From assembly GCF_000420085.1 (NCBI RefSeq), contig NZ_ATUG01000001.1:1635223-1699222 (forward strand): a DNA stretch of 64,000 nt, in the 5' to 3' direction. The stretch is from Desulfospira joergensenii DSM 10085 (GTDB lineage Bacteria > Desulfobacterota > Desulfobacteria > Desulfobacterales > Desulfobacteraceae). This document shows positions 37,563-47,051 of this stretch, in pieces (the first letter of the stretch is position 1; every line of letters starts with the position of its first letter). The position numbers and the translations under genes were made by a program. Below the pieces are notes generated by a model. The model was given only the letters and a program-made list of their open reading frames with translations, had not been told where the DNA came from and searched no databases.

Positions 37563-39026
37563 TCATTCATAGGGGCAGTCCACATCGCCCAGTTCAACGT
37601 AAACGCTTTTGAGGCGGGTATAGTGTTCAACGGCTGTCGGGCCGTTCTCCAGCCCGATTCCCGATTGTTTGAATCCGCCAAGGGGCAACTCAATTGGGGT
37701 GATATTGTAGTTGTTGATCCAGCAGGTGCCGGCCTCAATTTGGGCGACCACCCGGTGGGCCCGGGTCAAGTCCCGGGTAAACACCCCGGCGGCCAAGCCG
37801 TATTCCGTATCATTGGCCCGGCGGACCACTTCTTTTTCGTCTTCAAAGGTCAGAACGGACATGACCGGGCCGAAGATCTCTTCTTTGACGATGACCATGT
37901 CATCGGTGCACCCGTCAAATATGGCAGGCTCCACAAAGCAGCCCCTGGACAGGGTCGGATCTTCAGAGCGCTTTCCCCCGCACACCAGCGTTGCCCCTTC
38001 CCGGACCCCTTTTTCAATATAATCAAGGACCGTTTCCATATGGTCCCGGGATATCAGGGCGCCCACCTGGGTCTCAGGATCCATGGGGTCCCCGATTTTC
38101 ATCCTGAGGGTGCGCTCCTTTAATCGGGTTATGAAGTCGTCGTGGATGGACTTTTCCACAAATACCCGGGTGCCGTTAGTGCAGATCTCTCCCTGGGTAT
38201 AGAAATTGGCCAGCATGGCCGCTGATACGGCATTGTCCAGGTCGGCATCCCCAAAGATAATCAGGGGGGATTTGCCCCCCAGTTCCATGGTGACCTTTTT
38301 GAGGGTGGTGGCGGCGTCGGCCATGACCTTTTTGCCTGTACCGGTGGAGCCGGTCAGGGATACCTTGTCGATTCCCGGATGCAGGGACAGGCCCCGGCCG
38401 ATTTCAGAATTGCCGCAGAGAACATTGAACACACCGTCGGGCAGACCGGCTTCGGTGAAAATCTCTCCCAGCTTCAGGGCCGTCAGGGGGGTCAGGCTGG
38501 CAGGCTTGTAAATCATGGCGTTCCCGCAGGAAAGGGACATGCCGGCTTTCCAGCAGGCAATCTGTATGGGGTAATTCCAGGCCCCGATACCGGCGCAGAC
38601 CCCCAGGGGCTCCCGCCGGGTATACCCAAAGGCATCCTTGAGCTGTACATGATGACCCGTAAGGGTCGGGGCCATGCCGGCAAAATATTCGATGCAGTCC
38701 GCACCCGATGACACATCAACACTCTGGGCTTCCTGTATGGGCTTGCCCGTGTCCATTACCTCCAGTTCGGCCAGTTCCTGGTTCCGTTGGCGCAGCAAAC
38801 CCACGGCCTTCATGAGAATGCGGCTGCGTTCGGTTCCGGTCATCCGGGACCAGATCATGAAGCCGGCCCGGGCCGATTCCACTGCCAGATCAAGATCCTT
38901 AAGACTGGCCATCTGCACCCGGCATATGGATTCTCCCGTGGCCGGATTGGTGGTGGTAAAGGTCTTGCCCGAGGTGGCCTCCACATGACTGCCGTTGATA
39001 TACAATTTTTGTTCTGAAAGTTTCAT
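37563..39026 (-). CDS. betB: Betaine-aldehyde dehydrogenase-type NAD(P)+ aldehyde dehydrogenase
   Basis: This 487-residue aldehyde dehydrogenase starts at ATG 39026 ([17 protein letters not shown]). It has the cofactor lysine region [27 protein letters not shown] [12 protein letters not shown], the general-base glutamate in [10 protein letters not shown] and the catalytic cysteine in [11 protein letters not shown]. The C-terminal [20 protein letters not shown] is typical of BetB. It would make glycine betaine or oxidise a similar amino-aldehyde. No betA or betI is adjacent. Confidence 0.88.
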   Translation of the reverse strand: MKLSEQKLYINGSHVEATSGKTFTTTNPATGESICRVQMASLKDLDLAVESARAGFMIWSRMTGTERSRILMKAVGLLRQRNQELAELEVMDTGKPIQEAQSVDVSSGADCIEYFAGMAPTLTGHHVQLKDAFGYTRREPLGVCAGIGAWNYPIQIACWKAGMSLSCGNAMIYKPASLTPLTALKLGEIFTEAGLPDGVFNVLCGNSEIGRGLSLHPGIDKVSLTGSTGTGKKVMADAATTLKKVTMELGGKSPLIIFGDADLDNAVSAAMLANFYTQGEICTNGTRVFVEKSIHDDFITRLKERTLRMKIGDPMDPETQVGALISRDHMETVLDYIEKGVREGATLVCGGKRSEDPTLSRGCFVEPAIFDGCTDDMVIVKEEIFGPVMSVLTFEDEKEVVRRANDTEYGLAAGVFTRDLTRAHRVVAQIEAGTCWINNYNITPIELPLGGFKQSGIGLENGPTAVEHYTRLKSVYVELGDVDCPYE

Positions 39027-39331
39027 GGGTCCGATCCTATGCGTGTTTGGATTCATATCGATACAATATCTGATAAAATACCTTTGAAGAACTGCTTTTA
39101 TCGCCGTTTGATATCTTTTGGTATCTATAATAAAAAATATCAAAATACAAGTAAAAACCCATTTTTATTCACTAAAATTGATTTTATCTGCAGATATAGT
39201 GTCCTTTTTTGCCATATTTTTCTCTTTTGGAGAAACCTGTCTAGTACTGCCTGCCGGGCCTGAAACTTGGAAAAATTGAAATTCCGTGGTAAGAGTCAAG
39301 AATTGATATCAGATGATGTGAACCTGAATTC
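39027..39331. other. Intergenic region between divergent betB and acyltransferase genes
   Basis: AT-rich and probably holds the divergent promoters; the minus strand shows TTTTGATATTTTTTATTATAG-like AT stretches near 39140-39160. No confident boxes or RNA. Confidence 0.35.
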
Positions 39332-40027
39332 ATGATCCGAAAAAAATTAAAAAGCTTTCTCTATCGCTATCTTTTCCCCTATGGCGGACTTTTCGGGGTC
39401 AGGCTCCTATCGGCAACCTATCGGATAAAAATCCTGGATCCGGAAAATGAAAAAAAGGTGCTGGACAGCCGGCGGCAACTGGTTTACGCCTCCTGGCACC
39501 AGCGTTTTTTTCCGGGCATCACCTTTTTTTCCACCCGCAAACCCATTGCCATCATGATTTCCCAAAGCCGGGATGGAGAGATGGCGGCCCGGGCCGTTGA
39601 CCTGCTGGGGTGGCATCCTGTCCGGGGATCTTCGTCCAAAGGAGGAAGGCAGGCCCTGGAAGAGATCAAAACCCTGGCCCGGGCCTCCTACAAAATCGGC
39701 CATATTGTGGACGGCCCCCAGGGACCCTTTGGCAAGGTCAAGCCGGGACTGATCCGGATTGCCCAGTATGCAGGCCTTCCCATTCTGCCCACCATCACCT
39801 CGGCTGAGAACCCCTGGATATTCAACTCCTGGGACCGGTTCATGGTTCCCAAACCCTTTTCCAGGGTCATTCTCCGATTTGGCCAGGCCATAGAGGTTCC
39901 CGGAAAATTGGATGAAAAAGAATTCTGCGCCATGCAGAAAAAGGTGGAAAAAAGGCTAAAAGACCTGTATGAGGACACGGACCGGATCTGGTCATCCCCT
40001 GACCGCATCAAAGCGGTCTACGGATAA
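39332..40027 (+). CDS. Lysophospholipid acyltransferase-family protein (DUF374)
   Basis: This 231-residue protein has the DUF374 acyltransferase pattern: VYASWHQRFFPG (HxxxxF-type catalytic histidine), ISQSRDGEMAARAVDLLGW, VRGSSSKGGRQALEEI, and IVDGPQGPFGKVKPG. It likely acylates a lipid at the inner membrane surface. No clear ribosome site precedes the ATG. Confidence 0.88.
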   Translation: MIRKKLKSFLYRYLFPYGGLFGVRLLSATYRIKILDPENEKKVLDSRRQLVYASWHQRFFPGITFFSTRKPIAIMISQSRDGEMAARAVDLLGWHPVRGSSSKGGRQALEEIKTLARASYKIGHIVDGPQGPFGKVKPGLIRIAQYAGLPILPTITSAENPWIFNSWDRFMVPKPFSRVILRFGQAIEVPGKLDEKEFCAMQKKVEKRLKDLYEDTDRIWSSPDRIKAVYG

Positions 40028-40048
40028 GTGGAGCCTTGATCTATCCAT

Positions 40049-40387
40049 ATGGTCGACAGATCCAAGATGAAAGAGGATTTTCATGGAAGACAGACATACT
40101 CCAATCCCTTTCTCATTCCCGTTTTCTCCCGGATCCACGGCCGGCCCCCCTCCGGAGAGAAGATAAAACACTATTATGTACTTGAATCCGTGGAGATCTC
40201 CGCGGGCATGCTCATCTCCGGCCTTCACCATGCCGGCCTGGCAATCCTGACCTATACCCCGGCCAATATGAAATTTTTAAACAGGATCCTGGAAAGGTTC
40301 TCCAATGAAAAACCCTTTATGATCCTTGTGGTGGGATATCCCTCTGAAACGGCTCTTGTGCCTGACCTGAAAAAAACCTTTGGATGA
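40049..40387 (+). pseudogene. Truncated nitroreductase-family C-terminal fragment
   Basis: The 112-residue frame matches only the C-terminal third of FMN nitroreductases: KIKHYYVLESVEISAGMLIS, HHAGLAILTYTPANMKFLN, ILVVGYPSE. The N-terminal FMN-binding arginine and dimer helices are missing, and the upstream bases carry no in-frame remainder. It is probably a gene relic. Confidence 0.65.
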
Positions 40388-40413
40388 AATCTCCGGGTTT
40401 ATCTAAGGCCGCA

Positions 40414-43400
40414 TCAACGCCCGGGATTTCCTGGGATTTTTTTATCTCCCCTTTTTGATTTTTTTTTCGATATTGCTGGACTCTCTTTGCAAGGAACCGG
40501 CTTTGGGCGGGTTAAACCGCTGGAGAATATTATCTTTCTTCCATTTTTCTCTTTTACGGAATAAAAAATCGTGTGTAGGGGAAGTCTTTTTATGCCGATT
40601 CTGTTGAGGATCTCATTTTGGATTTCTTCTATTGTAAACAAAGCCTTTTCCGGGATAACGGATTCATAGAGCATTTCCCCCCAGGAGTTCAGATAAACCA
40701 TGGTAAAATCCGCCACAGCCTTCTGCTGCTTTGGAACGTAAAAATTAATGGAAACAAAAAGAGAGACCACCTCACTATGGATCAATAATTGATCAAAACC
40801 GATCTCTTCTTTAAGGATCGGACTGAAAAAATCATACATGGCTTCATAGAGTTTCTGGATATCATCAAAGGTGACGTAGGAGGGATTGGGAACCAGATTG
40901 ATGACATTCCCCGGGTAGTAAACACGGTTGTGGATTAACCATGCGCCGATTTCTTCAACCTTATCTGCCCGGGTCAAGATGTCTTCTCTAAAATGAAGCT
41001 CTTTTGTACTCCTGTTGAACAGCTCCCACATCCCCTTTTCCTGGTCCTCAATATACCTGAGGTGCAGGCGCTGATAATCCTGATCCCTTTTTGATACGAT
41101 AAAAGCCTTATCGATTCTCCCGGATTTTTCTAAAAACTCAATATATACTTTTCTTCCGAGTACGGTCAGGTCTTCAGGACTGATTTTGGCCTGACCGGCA
41201 AATCTTTTATTCACCAGTTTACATTTCTTGATCATGTACTCTTTGATCCTGTCTGAAACGCTGGCAATCTCCCCGTATTTCCAGGTTTGAAACCGGCCGA
41301 TTCTAAATAATTCAATCTTGGTCCATCCCCACCGGTGCAGACAATGTTCAAGAAGGATTTTCCGAAGGCCAAAAACCGTATCATTTATCTGGGAATTTTT
41401 AGAAATACCGAGCTTTAGAAAGAAACAGGTCAGCAGAAGCGCCACCGACTCATCGTCTTTAACGGCGGTAAAATGGGCCAGAAGATTTTCCACCAGAATA
41501 TAATATGAATCATTCTGGGTCAGTTTCAATTGGGCCCCTGAATTGAGCCACTCATCTTTATACTTATTGCACAGCAAAAGTTCTTTCCCATACTCATGGA
41601 GGAATTTTTCAAGAAGAGCCATTTTGATGACGGATTTAAAAGGGCTTTTCAGGCATTTGAACATCTGCCAGAGAGAACCGCCAAAATATTCACTTGTGGA
41701 TATGGCATTGATATCTCCCAGATCCATATATCTGGAATTCCCCTGGGAAAGAAAAACACTGTTTTTGATGATGTCATAGTAATTGAGACTGATCGCGCTG
41801 GGCAATACCGCCCAAAGGGGTATTTTCCCGGCAATATAAACCATTGTCCTGTAGAACTCTTCTTTTAAAAGCCTGGATTGTGCTGAACCTGAACTTTCAC
41901 TGGTGAAGCTGCCGAAATCATTATGCCTTGCCCTGGGAATGTCCACGATAAAAAAGGTTACCTTTGTGTCAAACCGATCCATGGCCATGGCTTCCAGGAT
42001 TTTCAATTTATTTTTAAGCCGTTCAATATCCTGGGAATTAAATTTTTTTTCGCGAATGCAGACCCAATAGTCGATATCTGAATCGGATGTCTGGGCGAGG
42101 GAACCCACGCTTCCCATGGTAAAAAGCCCTTCAAACGAAGGATTCAGGCTTCTCCTGGAAAGGATCTTTTCCCCGGGCAGATAAAGACCCAGAACCTCCA
42201 ATGTTTCAAGGCTTGGCAGATAATTCCAGATGCCGCAGGGGGTCTCGGGGTGAATCGACTCAATCCCCGGCAGGACAATATTTTCGTGGAGCAAAAGGGG
42301 GATGAGCTGGAACAGATCGGTCTGCTTCTCTTTGAAAATATCAAAGGCCGTCAGCAGGGAAAGTTGATTTTGTTCTAGAAATTTTCTCTCCCCATAATGG
42401 ATAAACTCACAGAAAATCTGTTTGTTGACTTCCGCCACAGTGGATTCTTCCAAAGGAGGCATATCTTTGAAGGAAAGTTGAAACTCCCTTGCGTTGAAAT
42501 CCAGGTTTTGTTTTCTTACATCCAGGTCTTCACTCAGTTGAAATTTACAAAACCGCGCCTTCACATCGGAAAAATCCGCCTGATGAAGGATTGAATTTGA
42601 AAAGGATACACCGGAAATCTTTGAATAGGCAAAACAGGAGCCGGAAAGATCGGTTCCGTCAAACAGGGTTTTTGAAACCGTGGAATTTAAAAACAAGGCA
42701 TCTCTTAAGTCGGCCCCGCTGAAATTGCAATTATAAACAGAGACATTGTCAAAGCTGCAGTTTTTAAATCTGGCCCCGGCTGCATTTACGTCGATGAAAA
42801 CGGCATTGTCAAAATTTACATTCTCAAACTCCGCCTCTTCCATATCAACCTTGCAAAAAATGCTTTTCCTGAAAAAAGTATCGGAAATAAAGGCCTTGGA
42901 AAGATTACTCTTGCAGATAATGCTTTTATTAAAAAAAAGAGGGGATGGATGGAACCGGCCGGATGGGAATCTTGTATTTAGTATTACATCCCCTTCAAAA
43001 TGAGTCTCCGGCTTTGAATCCCCCTTCTTGTTGAGCTCTTCTATCCTTTTCCTATTTAAGGCCAGAAGCGATTTTTTTGATCCGTTGACTTTTTTGTTTA
43101 TCCATCCGGGGATGAAATCAAATTCCGTTTCAATACTTTTTGTTTCCTTTGCCAGCAGCTTTTTTGTCTTTTCAATGAAGGGCTTTACATTCACCGATGT
43201 TGAATGGTCACTGAGAATCCTAACGATCCGTTCCGGTCTTTTTTTGATCATTCCCAGCACACAGGCAAGGTTGGCATCAAAATTCGAGTTTAAATATTTT
43301 TCCTTGTTCAGGGCAATATCCTGGATGATCAGAAAAGAAAACCGGGACAGCACCGATATTTCCCTGTGGATCGCCGGCAAAAGGGAGGGATATTTCGCTT

Positions 43401-44358
43401 CGATTATTTTCAGCAATTGATGGGGTGAAAATTTCCCCGATACAACCATGGCCTTAAAGGCATGGAGCGCCTCTTTTTCTTCCCTCCCGTAAAAGAATTG
43501 GAGGATCGGATAGCAAAGTTCCAGGTAAAGGCCCACAGGGGAAGCTTCAATCACATTATAGATGGCGATTCGAACCTCTTGGTCCTTCTCATCGGCCAGA
43601 AGATCCTTCAGCAAATCGGTTGAAATTTTTGTAACCATCATGGAAAGTGCTTTGAGTCCGGCAATCCGTTGCTCCGGACGGGACGACCGTATCATCCCGG
43701 AGATAATTTGATCGGGATCTCTCAAATCGGCACGGATATTGTTTAAAAACGGGTCCGCATCCCTTGCCCCGTCGAAAAGGCCGGCAAAGAATTGAACAAC
43801 GGATTCCCTTTCTTGAATGGATTGTAAAATATCCTTGAATAAACCCCCAAATTTCAACCGGACAGCAGGGCCGGTATGGAGATATTGATCCACGATGGCC
43901 AGGCGCTCAGACTCTGGAACCGTGAATATAACCTCTTCCATGGCATCCACAGGAACGAGTCCCCTATAAACGGCCTTGAACGCAAAATAAGGACCTTTGC
44001 CGTCAAAGGCCAGCAATGTAGTGAAAAAGAACTTGAGCTCGTCAAAAGGCATATCCGGATGGATATGGGCATATATCTTTGCGCAAACAGATGCGGCGCT
44101 TTTCATGCCGTTTCTGTATTGATCTTTGTCGGTGGGATCTGCCAACCGGTTAAGGATATTTAATTTAACGCTTGCAAGGCTCTTTTCCGCCTTGTTTCTT
44201 AGAGAGGGGATACCTGAGGTTAGCCCGGCCAGGATCGGCAGGATAGCGGACTCCGGGGCCAAGGTGACTGCATCATCAATGGAAAGGGCCTTTTTTTCAA
44301 ATGATAATTTTTCCCATTGGGATTCAAACAAATATAAATCATCTATTGCTAAATTCAT
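40414..44358 (-). CDS. Giant class I adenylate cyclase with HEAT-like and pentapeptide-repeat regions
   Basis: This 1314-residue protein (from ATG 44358; GTG 44367 is also possible) has three parts. Residues ~1-450 are HEAT/ARM-like helices. Residues ~470-610 form a pentapeptide-repeat solenoid (AEFENVNFDNAVFIDVNAAG, CNFSGADLRDALFLNSTVSK). Residues ~620 to the end are a class I adenylate cyclase, with the catalytic GSVGSLAQTSDSDIDYWVCI near 750, equivalent to the GS...SDxD motif of enterobacterial CyaA. It should make cAMP. No CRP-type gene is in the window. The extra scaffold regions are unusual. Confidence 0.85.
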   Translation of the reverse strand: MNLAIDDLYLFESQWEKLSFEKKALSIDDAVTLAPESAILPILAGLTSGIPSLRNKAEKSLASVKLNILNRLADPTDKDQYRNGMKSAASVCAKIYAHIHPDMPFDELKFFFTTLLAFDGKGPYFAFKAVYRGLVPVDAMEEVIFTVPESERLAIVDQYLHTGPAVRLKFGGLFKDILQSIQERESVVQFFAGLFDGARDADPFLNNIRADLRDPDQIISGMIRSSRPEQRIAGLKALSMMVTKISTDLLKDLLADEKDQEVRIAIYNVIEASPVGLYLELCYPILQFFYGREEKEALHAFKAMVVSGKFSPHQLLKIIEAKYPSLLPAIHREISVLSRFSFLIIQDIALNKEKYLNSNFDANLACVLGMIKKRPERIVRILSDHSTSVNVKPFIEKTKKLLAKETKSIETEFDFIPGWINKKVNGSKKSLLALNRKRIEELNKKGDSKPETHFEGDVILNTRFPSGRFHPSPLFFNKSIICKSNLSKAFISDTFFRKSIFCKVDMEEAEFENVNFDNAVFIDVNAAGARFKNCSFDNVSVYNCNFSGADLRDALFLNSTVSKTLFDGTDLSGSCFAYSKISGVSFSNSILHQADFSDVKARFCKFQLSEDLDVRKQNLDFNAREFQLSFKDMPPLEESTVAEVNKQIFCEFIHYGERKFLEQNQLSLLTAFDIFKEKQTDLFQLIPLLLHENIVLPGIESIHPETPCGIWNYLPSLETLEVLGLYLPGEKILSRRSLNPSFEGLFTMGSVGSLAQTSDSDIDYWVCIREKKFNSQDIERLKNKLKILEAMAMDRFDTKVTFFIVDIPRARHNDFGSFTSESSGSAQSRLLKEEFYRTMVYIAGKIPLWAVLPSAISLNYYDIIKNSVFLSQGNSRYMDLGDINAISTSEYFGGSLWQMFKCLKSPFKSVIKMALLEKFLHEYGKELLLCNKYKDEWLNSGAQLKLTQNDSYYILVENLLAHFTAVKDDESVALLLTCFFLKLGISKNSQINDTVFGLRKILLEHCLHRWGWTKIELFRIGRFQTWKYGEIASVSDRIKEYMIKKCKLVNKRFAGQAKISPEDLTVLGRKVYIEFLEKSGRIDKAFIVSKRDQDYQRLHLRYIEDQEKGMWELFNRSTKELHFREDILTRADKVEEIGAWLIHNRVYYPGNVINLVPNPSYVTFDDIQKLYEAMYDFFSPILKEEIGFDQLLIHSEVVSLFVSINFYVPKQQKAVADFTMVYLNSWGEMLYESVIPEKALFTIEEIQNEILNRIGIKRLPLHTIFYSVKEKNGRKIIFSSGLTRPKPVPCKESPAISKKKSKRGDKKIPGNPGR

Positions 44359-44986
44359 AATGCTCACGCCCTTCCCTTTTCCAGATTATCACACGCGGTG
44401 CTGCCTGGCGTTATCCGCTATCCTATTAAAATCTCATTGGTCCTCCCGTAGAAGAATTATTTACCGGTGTCCAGCACAATCCAATATTACACCATTCCGG
44501 GTTACCTCGGCCGGGATGCAGCAGGCATCGGCCTAAGCCTCTATACTGACGTTAAATTTATATTTTGTCAATATATAGAGAAAAAATTTCCCAATTTTTC
44601 CTTTTTTAAAGGCACCCCATATTTCCCTGAATCCCATCTGCCTGGATCAAAGATTTTTTTGGGTGCCCAAAACGGAACGATCCGGCAAAACCCTTATAAA
44701 TCGCCGAAACAAGGTGTCTGTTGTCCGGAATTTGAGCAACGGAAGATGCCTCGGGATGATGAAATCCGATTCCCCCGGGGTTGATGGGTAAGAGGATTTT
44801 GTGGTATATTTATTTTCTATTTCTCTGAACGTTCTTTTTCTAAAAATGGGAATCCTCTGCCCCCAGGGAGCCGGGAAATCGGTTTATCATGGGGTTGGCG
44901 CCGGAAAACCCAAATGGATGGAGGAAAGGATTCCATCTGCTTGGGCCTTGGGAAGAAAGCGAACAATTCGGACAGAAAGACAAGAT
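44359..44986. other. Divergent intergenic region between cyclase and PAS genes
   Basis: About 630 bases with AT-rich stretches (44545-44615). No convincing gene, RNA or promoter pair was seen; short frames here look random. Confidence 0.35.
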
Positions 44987-45847
44987 ATGAAAACCGAAAA
45001 AAAAATAATTCTGGGATCTGTTCTTCTCGGGCTGTTCCTTTGGACGGCAGATGCCCTGCTGGACTATCTCATATTTTATGAAGGCAGTTTTACGGAACTG
45101 CTTATTACCCGTGTACCCGGCCATGAATTGTATATCCGGACCTTGATATTTGTCTGTGTGGTCTGCTTCGGTGTTTTCTGCTCCCGGATCATGAAGCGGC
45201 AGGCAAAGACTCAAGAGCAGCTCATGGCCACGGCAAATTTCCAGGATCAGCTTATCAATGCCATTCCCATCCCGGTGTTTTACAAAGACAAACACCTGAT
45301 TTTCACAGGCTGTAATAAAAGCTTTGAAACCTTTATGAATTTAGATAGAAAAAATATCATCGGAAAGTCGATTCATGATTTTACCCCCAAAGAACTGGCC
45401 GATGTCTATGAAAAAAAGGATAGGGAACTGATCAATGCCCCCGGGATCCAGAACTATGAGTTTGAAGTCCAAAGCCCGACCCTTGGCAGCCGGAAGGTGA
45501 TCTTTCACAAGGCCACCTTTGAAGATGATCAGGGAAGCGTGGAAGGCATGATCGGCGTCATTCTCGATATCACCGAAAGGCAAATGGCGGAAGCCGAAAA
45601 GGAAAAACTCATCGCTAAGCTCAAAAAGGCCCTTGACAAGGTAAAGGTGCTCAGCGGTTTTATACCCATCTGCGCCTCGTGCAAGAAAATCCGGGATGAC
45701 AAGGGATATTGGAACCAGATCGAAGCGTATATCAGCCGGCACTCCAACGCAGAGTTCAGTCACGGCATCTGCCCGGACTGCATTAAAAAACTCTACCCGG
45801 GATACGGTACCAAGGCGTCGGGCACTTGTCCCGGAGAGGGCCAGTAA
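44987..45847 (+). CDS. Membrane PAS protein with C-terminal Cys-rich tail
   Basis: This 286-residue protein has two N-terminal helices (ILGSVLLGLFLWTADALLDY, LIFVCVVCFGVF), a PAS domain (NAIPIPVFYKDKHLIFTGCN to VILDITERQMAEAEKEK), a coiled coil, and a tail with two Cys pairs: GFIPICASCKKIRDDKGYW and FSHGICPDCIKKLYP. This tail recurs in delta-proteobacterial sensors; its role is unproven, and zinc binding is likely. There is no histidine kinase or GGDEF output. Start chosen at ATG 44987. Confidence 0.8.
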   Translation: MKTEKKIILGSVLLGLFLWTADALLDYLIFYEGSFTELLITRVPGHELYIRTLIFVCVVCFGVFCSRIMKRQAKTQEQLMATANFQDQLINAIPIPVFYKDKHLIFTGCNKSFETFMNLDRKNIIGKSIHDFTPKELADVYEKKDRELINAPGIQNYEFEVQSPTLGSRKVIFHKATFEDDQGSVEGMIGVILDITERQMAEAEKEKLIAKLKKALDKVKVLSGFIPICASCKKIRDDKGYWNQIEAYISRHSNAEFSHGICPDCIKKLYPGYGTKASGTCPGEGQ

Positions 45848-45989
45848 ACAAGAGCAAGTCTGAATTTTATTTTCCTATAAAAATTCAGCGGAAAAAAGGA
45901 TAGGCCGCCGAAACAACCGGCCCCGCATAGGTTCTCCCTCCTTCCCATGGGTAAAAAAGCAGATGTATTGTCACCGCCCAGGTTTTGGA

Positions 45990-46361
45990 TCAGTCGCCCA
46001 GTTCAAGGCGGATCAGATCAAGACCCAAGCCCCCGGAGAAAGAAAGGGATGTGCTGCCGCAGGAGCAGCCCCGGGAAAGATACCGGCCCAGGGCCGGCCT
46101 GACCGGTTGATCCAGGGGGATATCCAGGGTGAGGACAGCCGAGCAGGTCTTGCAGGTAAGGGTGACAGGAACGGTCTCAAAGACCAGGATGGCCCCCTGG
46201 GCCGGGGTGCCCCGGCTCAAGTGAGAGAAAAAGAGTTCAAGGGATTCAGGTTCAATGGCACTGAACCGTCCCAGGCCCAGGATGACTTTTTTTATGGGCC
46301 GGGAACCGGCCTTCTCAAGGGCCATGTCCAGTATACTCTGGGCATAGGGTTCTTCGTGCAT
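45990..46361 (-). CDS. hypA: Hydrogenase nickel incorporation protein HypA
   Basis: This 123-residue nickel/zinc metallochaperone starts MHEEPYAQSILDMAL, giving the conserved nickel-binding Met-His-Glu. The zinc site reads CKTC, then GCSCGS; the second pair is CxC rather than the usual CxxC. It lies 8 bases after hypB. It should serve a [NiFe] hydrogenase whose structural genes are outside the window. Confidence 0.9.
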   Translation of the reverse strand: MHEEPYAQSILDMALEKAGSRPIKKVILGLGRFSAIEPESLELFFSHLSRGTPAQGAILVFETVPVTLTCKTCSAVLTLDIPLDQPVRPALGRYLSRGCSCGSTSLSFSGGLGLDLIRLELGD

Positions 46362-46369
46362 GGGCTGTC

Positions 46370-47047
46370 CTATTCCCTGGTTTGCCCGCTGCAGGTGCAA
46401 ACCCATTGAAACCAGTCCGCCAGACCGGTCCCGGTCGTACAGCTTACATTGAAAACCGTCAGGGAGGGATTGACCTGAAGGGCGTTGCCGGACAGGTTTT
46501 CCGATGACTTGGGCAGATAGGGTTTTAAATCGATTTTGTTGACCACCAGAGCCTGGGAGCGGATAAAGGCCTCCGGGTATTTTAAGGGTTTGTCCTCCCC
46601 CTCGGTGAGGCTGGCCACCACCACGGTATGATTCTGGCCCAGATCCCAGGCTGCAGGGCAGAGAAGGTTCCCCACATTTTCAATGATGATCATATCTGTG
46701 GTATCCAGATCGGTTTTTTCCAGGACCTGGCCGATCATCCGGGCATCCAGGTGGCACCCGCCCCGGGTGTTGATCTGAATTCCCCGGACCCCCATGGCAT
46801 TGATCCGGTCGCTGTCCAGACGGGTGTGGGGATCTCCTTCAATCACCAGGATGGAACAGGAAGACTTGAACGCCTCCAGGGTTCTTTCGATCAAAGAGGT
46901 TTTGCCGGCCCCCGGAGAGGATACCAGGTTCAGCACCCAGATTCCGCGGTCATGAAAATCCTTTCTAAGCTTGTCAGCTGTGCGGTCATTGGCGCGGGTG
47001 ACCGATTGTCTTACCTGGATGATATTCCTGTCCGGCTTTGTGTCCAT
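46370..47047 (-). CDS. hypB: Hydrogenase nickel incorporation GTPase HypB
   Basis: This 225-residue GTPase has Walker A SSPGAGKTSLIE, the dimer-interface metal site RGGCHLDARM, IENVGNLLCPA, and the base motif VVNKIDL. It lacks the His-rich N-terminal nickel store. ATG 47047 follows the iron-sulfur gene stop by 4 bases; GCGGAG serves as ribosome site. It works with HypA. Confidence 0.93.
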   Translation of the reverse strand: MDTKPDRNIIQVRQSVTRANDRTADKLRKDFHDRGIWVLNLVSSPGAGKTSLIERTLEAFKSSCSILVIEGDPHTRLDSDRINAMGVRGIQINTRGGCHLDARMIGQVLEKTDLDTTDMIIIENVGNLLCPAAWDLGQNHTVVVASLTEGEDKPLKYPEAFIRSQALVVNKIDLKPYLPKSSENLSGNALQVNPSLTVFNVSCTTGTGLADWFQWVCTCSGQTRE

Positions 47048-47051
47048 GGCT

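Noticed and set aside
37563..39026. BetB as the final aldehyde dehydrogenase step of the ectoine-like operon
   Set aside because: It is 14 kb from the operon on the other strand, and its motifs fit betaine aldehyde better; a link is possible but unsupported.
39039..39263. Small plus-strand protein upstream of the acyltransferase
   Set aside because: Falls in AT-rich promoter space with no ribosome site and atypical residue content.
44467..44784. Plus-strand ORF between cyclase and PAS genes
   Set aside because: No ribosome site and no coding-like composition; likely chance.
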